The notes under the pieces were generated by a model. It was not told the DNA's origin. It worked only from the letters and a program-made list of their open reading frames with translations, and did not search any database. From Candidatus Segetimicrobium genomatis (lineage in GTDB: Bacteria; Sysuimicrobiota; Sysuimicrobiia; Sysuimicrobiales; Segetimicrobiaceae), in assembly GCA_005883865.1 (NCBI GenBank), contig VBAO01000018.1:1-7683 (forward strand): a stretch of DNA of 7,683 nt. The letters are read 5' to 3'. The translations under genes and the position numbers were made by a program. Shown one piece after another: positions 5,801-7,683 of the stretch (position 1 is the stretch's first letter; the number at the start of each line of letters is the position of its first letter).

Positions 5801-7426
5801 GTGACGACGAACCGCCCCGAAGTGCCCGTTTCCGAGCGCGATCGTCCCCTCATATCGGCACTCCTGATCCTCGCGGTCGCCCTCCTGGTCGCCGGGCTGC
5901 CGTTGCCGCTCACCGACGGTGTGACCGCCCGGTACGGCAAAATCGCCAAGAACCTCTTGGCCTCCGGGGACTGGCTCACACTCCGTCATTCGCAGATGCC
6001 GGTGGTGGACAAGCCGCCCTTGACGTTCTGGCTCATGAGCCTCACGTTCGCCGCCGTCGGCACGGCCGAGTGGGCGCTCCGGCTCTGGCATCTCGCGCTC
6101 GCGCTGGCGACCGCGGCGGCCACCTACGCGCTGGCCCGCCTGGCCCTGCCCCGAAGCGAGGCGCTGCTCGCCGCCCTCATCCTCCTGACCACGGCGCAGT
6201 TCTTCTACCAGAGCCTCGTCCCGGAGCAGCACGTGCCGCTCGCGCTCTTCCTCACCCTGGCGGTCTACTGGCACCTCCGGTGGGAACGCGAGGGAGCCTG
6301 GTACGCGCCGGTCCTCGTGTCGCTGGCGGCAGCACTGGCGGTCCTCACGATCGGGATCGCGGGCGTCGTCATGATCGCCCTGGTGATCGGCGCGCACCTG
6401 ACCATCGACCGGCCGCGGCTCCCGCGCGGCGCCGCGGGCGCCGCGATGCTTGGGGCGGCCGTCTTCCTGGCGGTGGCCCTCCCCTGGTTTGCGATCGGCG
6501 TCCTCCGCCAGGGAGCCCCGTTCGTCGCGACGTTCTTTCTTGGGGGCACGCTCGGCGTGGGACGGTTCTTCCATCCGGTGCAGGCCTCCCCCACCGTGGT
6601 GCCGTGGTGGGCCGGATTTGGAGCGTACGTGCTGTTGCTGCCGCTGGGGTTCCTGCCCTGGTCCGGTTGGCTGTGGGGGGCGCTCAGGGACGGATGGCAT
6701 GCGAGGCGCACGGACGCCTCTCCTCTGTGGGTGTGCACGCTTTGGGTGATCGTGGTGGTGGGCTTCCTCTCCCTGTCGCTCGGGGACAAGGCAAGCCGCT
6801 ACCTGCTCCCGGTCTTCCCTCCGCTCGCCGTGCTCGCCGGCCATGCGGTGGGCAAGGCCGCGTGGGCGAGACAGGCGGCGGTCGGGGCGCTCGCCGCCGC
6901 GCTTCCGCTTCTGGGGATCGTGACCACCGTCGCGGTCGTGAAGTTTCCCGGCGACGCGGCGCGCTACGCGCCGCTCTTCTGGTCGTTCCTCCCCCCGTTT
7001 ACCGGCGCGCTCGTGGCCTACGCGGCCGCAACCTTCCTGCATCGTCCGAAGGCGGGGGTCGTGCTGCTCGTGCTCATGACCCTGCTGGCCTATGGCCTCG
7101 CGGTGGCGTCGATGGCCCGGATCTGGGATGAGGTCTCCCCATGGCGCCCGATCGCCAGGATCGTCAACCGGCTGGGCAGCCCGGACGCGCACGTGCTGGT
7201 CTTGGGGGATTACAACGAACTGGCCGACTTCTACATCGACCGGCCGGTGGAGTTCGTCGGCCCGGGGGACCTCAGCCGCGCGTGGCAACGCGAGCGGGCG
7301 GTCGTGGTCATGCCCCGGGACGCGCTCTCCACGCTGCCGGCCCCCCGCCCGCTCCTGATCGGCGCCGCGCCGGCGGGCCTGGCCGTCGTCAGCAACTTCC
7401 AGCCCCCGGCGCTCCCGCCCCCGTAG
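5801..7426 (+). CDS. Glycosyltransferase family 39 (ArnT/PMT-like) integral membrane protein
   Basis: Polytopic enzyme of the GT39/PMT_2 superfamily, which transfers a sugar from a polyprenyl-phosphate donor to lipid A, a protein or another acceptor on the outer face of the cytoplasmic membrane. The N-terminal half follows the ArnT pattern: a first membrane helix (about 16-34); a periplasmic loop with Asp39 followed by ARYGKIAKNLL (43-53) and SGDWL (55-59); DKPPLTFWL (70-78); then VGTAEWALRL (86-95). 'DKASRYLLPVFPPLAVLAG' (329-347) matches the conserved late loop and helix. I estimate about a dozen membrane segments up to residue 436, then a small soluble tail (about 455-541). Deviations: DG where the family normally has DE after the first helix (Asp39 is kept), DKPPL rather than EKPPL, and LTIGIAG (182-188) where many members have a Lys in 'LtKGp'. 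ArnT proper is about 550 aa, close to this length. The donor and acceptor cannot be told from sequence, so the arnT symbol is not justified. Start is GTG with a good ribosome binding site. Confidence 0.9.
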   Translation: MTTNRPEVPVSERDRPLISALLILAVALLVAGLPLPLTDGVTARYGKIAKNLLASGDWLTLRHSQMPVVDKPPLTFWLMSLTFAAVGTAEWALRLWHLALALATAAATYALARLALPRSEALLAALILLTTAQFFYQSLVPEQHVPLALFLTLAVYWHLRWEREGAWYAPVLVSLAAALAVLTIGIAGVVMIALVIGAHLTIDRPRLPRGAAGAAMLGAAVFLAVALPWFAIGVLRQGAPFVATFFLGGTLGVGRFFHPVQASPTVVPWWAGFGAYVLLLPLGFLPWSGWLWGALRDGWHARRTDASPLWVCTLWVIVVVGFLSLSLGDKASRYLLPVFPPLAVLAGHAVGKAAWARQAAVGALAAALPLLGIVTTVAVVKFPGDAARYAPLFWSFLPPFTGALVAYAAATFLHRPKAGVVLLVLMTLLAYGLAVASMARIWDEVSPWRPIARIVNRLGSPDAHVLVLGDYNELADFYIDRPVEFVGPGDLSRAWQRERAVVVMPRDALSTLPAPRPLLIGAAPAGLAVVSNFQPPALPPP

Positions 7427-7449
7427 GCGCGCCCAGCCCGGCGGCGCGT
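7427..7449. terminator. Possible bidirectional hairpin between convergent genes
   Basis: The 24-nt gap between the two facing stop codons holds GCGCGCC (7427-7433) opposite GGCGCGT (7443-7449). That is a 7-bp stem with one G-T pair and a 9-nt loop. There is no T-run on either side, so this is at best a weak or factor-assisted terminator. The position between convergent stops is the main support. Confidence 0.35.
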
Positions 7450-7450
7450 C

Positions 7451-7683
7451 TTACCTGGTCTTGGGCGCCTGCGCCGGCCCCGGCTTGGTGGTGGGAGGGG
7501 GCTTGGCGGGCTGAGACGCGGCCTGAGGAAGCCCAAGGAACGTCTTGAGCTTGCCCGGGAGGGCGTCCAGGGCGTTTGCCGCGAGGTGGTACTGGAGCGC
7601 AAGCGCTCCGTCCGTCGCGAGCCATCCGCCCGAGGGCTCCCGGAAGAACTGCACGAGGAACTGAGCGTCTGCGGCCCCGTCGG
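7451..7683 (-). CDS. C-terminal end of an unrecognised protein with a Pro/Lys/Ala-rich tail; 5' end outside window
   Basis: The minus-strand frame is open from the right edge to a TAA at 7451-7453, giving the last 77 residues of a protein. The GTG at 7654 is only an internal Val: the frame continues upstream as ...DAQFLVQFF, and no ribosome binding site precedes that codon. The first part (QFLVQFFREPSGGWLATDGA, then ALALQYHLAANALDALPGKL) looks folded and amphipathic. The last 27 or so residues are low in complexity and rich in Pro, Ala, Lys and Thr (PAKPPPTTKPGP), like a disordered tail or wall-spanning linker. I do not recognise the family. Coding is supported by composition, the convergent arrangement with almost no gap, and the clean stop. 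Confidence 0.6.
   Translation of the reverse strand, partial: DGAADAQFLVQFFREPSGGWLATDGALALQYHLAANALDALPGKLKTFLGLPQAASQPAKPPPTTKPGPAQAPKTR

Noticed and set aside
5704..7131. A rightward frame of 475 codons within the GT39 gene region
   Set aside because: It overlaps the GT39 gene out of frame and has the same G/R/P-rich shadow composition. The GT39 frame has membrane helices and family motifs and its own ribosome binding site.
5714..7288. A 525-residue N-terminal extension of the phosphodiester glycosidase
   Set aside because: The extension is antisense to the GT39 gene, is very rich in R, E, G, Q and H, and lacks any domain. The ATG at 5713 is followed by a normal signal peptide, which must be at the N-terminus.
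7451..7654. A complete 67-residue small protein starting at the GTG at 7654
   Set aside because: The same frame is open upstream to the window edge with protein-like sequence and there is no ribosome binding site before the GTG, so it is better read as the end of a longer gene.
1..7683. CRISPR arrays, transposon ends, tRNA or rRNA genes, phage or defence genes
   Set aside because: I looked for repeated units, terminal inverted repeats with a transposase, tRNA-like cloverleaf segments and defence-type domains. Nothing convincing is present, and the coding genes leave no gap longer than 99 bases.

Overview
The window comes from a GC-rich bacterial chromosome, roughly two thirds GC or more by eye. 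It holds five protein-coding genes packed with little spacing and no RNA genes, insertion sequences or CRISPR. Signal peptides, a periplasmic-type lytic transglycosylase and a GT39 membrane glycosyltransferase fit a bacterium with an elaborate envelope. The composition and the solute-binding-protein style resemble uncultured soil or sediment lineages such as Rokubacteria or the CSP1-3/Sysuimicrobiota group. That placement is a guess from memory, not a result.

Layout. Three genes run leftwards from 5713 to the left edge: a secreted phosphodiester glycosidase (NAGPA/DUF2233 family, 750 aa), a secreted Slt70-like lytic transglycosylase with a long helical-repeat N-terminal part (723 aa as called), and a family 5 (peptide/oligopeptide-type) ABC solute-binding protein that runs off the left edge. 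The gaps between them are 45 and 99 nt, so a single transcript is plausible. Diverging from them across an 87-nt gap is a GT39/ArnT-like polytopic glycosyltransferase (541 aa) with a clear ribosome binding site. Convergent with that gene, 24 nt beyond its stop, is the 3' end of an unrecognised gene with a Pro/Lys-rich tail that enters from the right edge.

Biology. All four recognised products act at or outside the cytoplasmic membrane. One cuts glycan phosphodiesters, one cuts peptidoglycan, one captures small ligands for import, and one transfers a lipid-linked sugar. The set can be read as an envelope-glycan remodelling neighbourhood, but this rests on proximity only.

The most unusual detail is in the solute-binding protein. 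It is a good family member throughout except that a normally conserved stretch of about 25 residues (the 'VRxAlnyAi..' helix) is cleanly missing in frame near residues 290-293. Other points are substitutions in signature motifs of the glycosyltransferase and the glycosidase, an uncertain start for the transglycosylase, and a complete lack of TTA, CTA and TCA codons over several kilobases, which produces very long antisense open frames.
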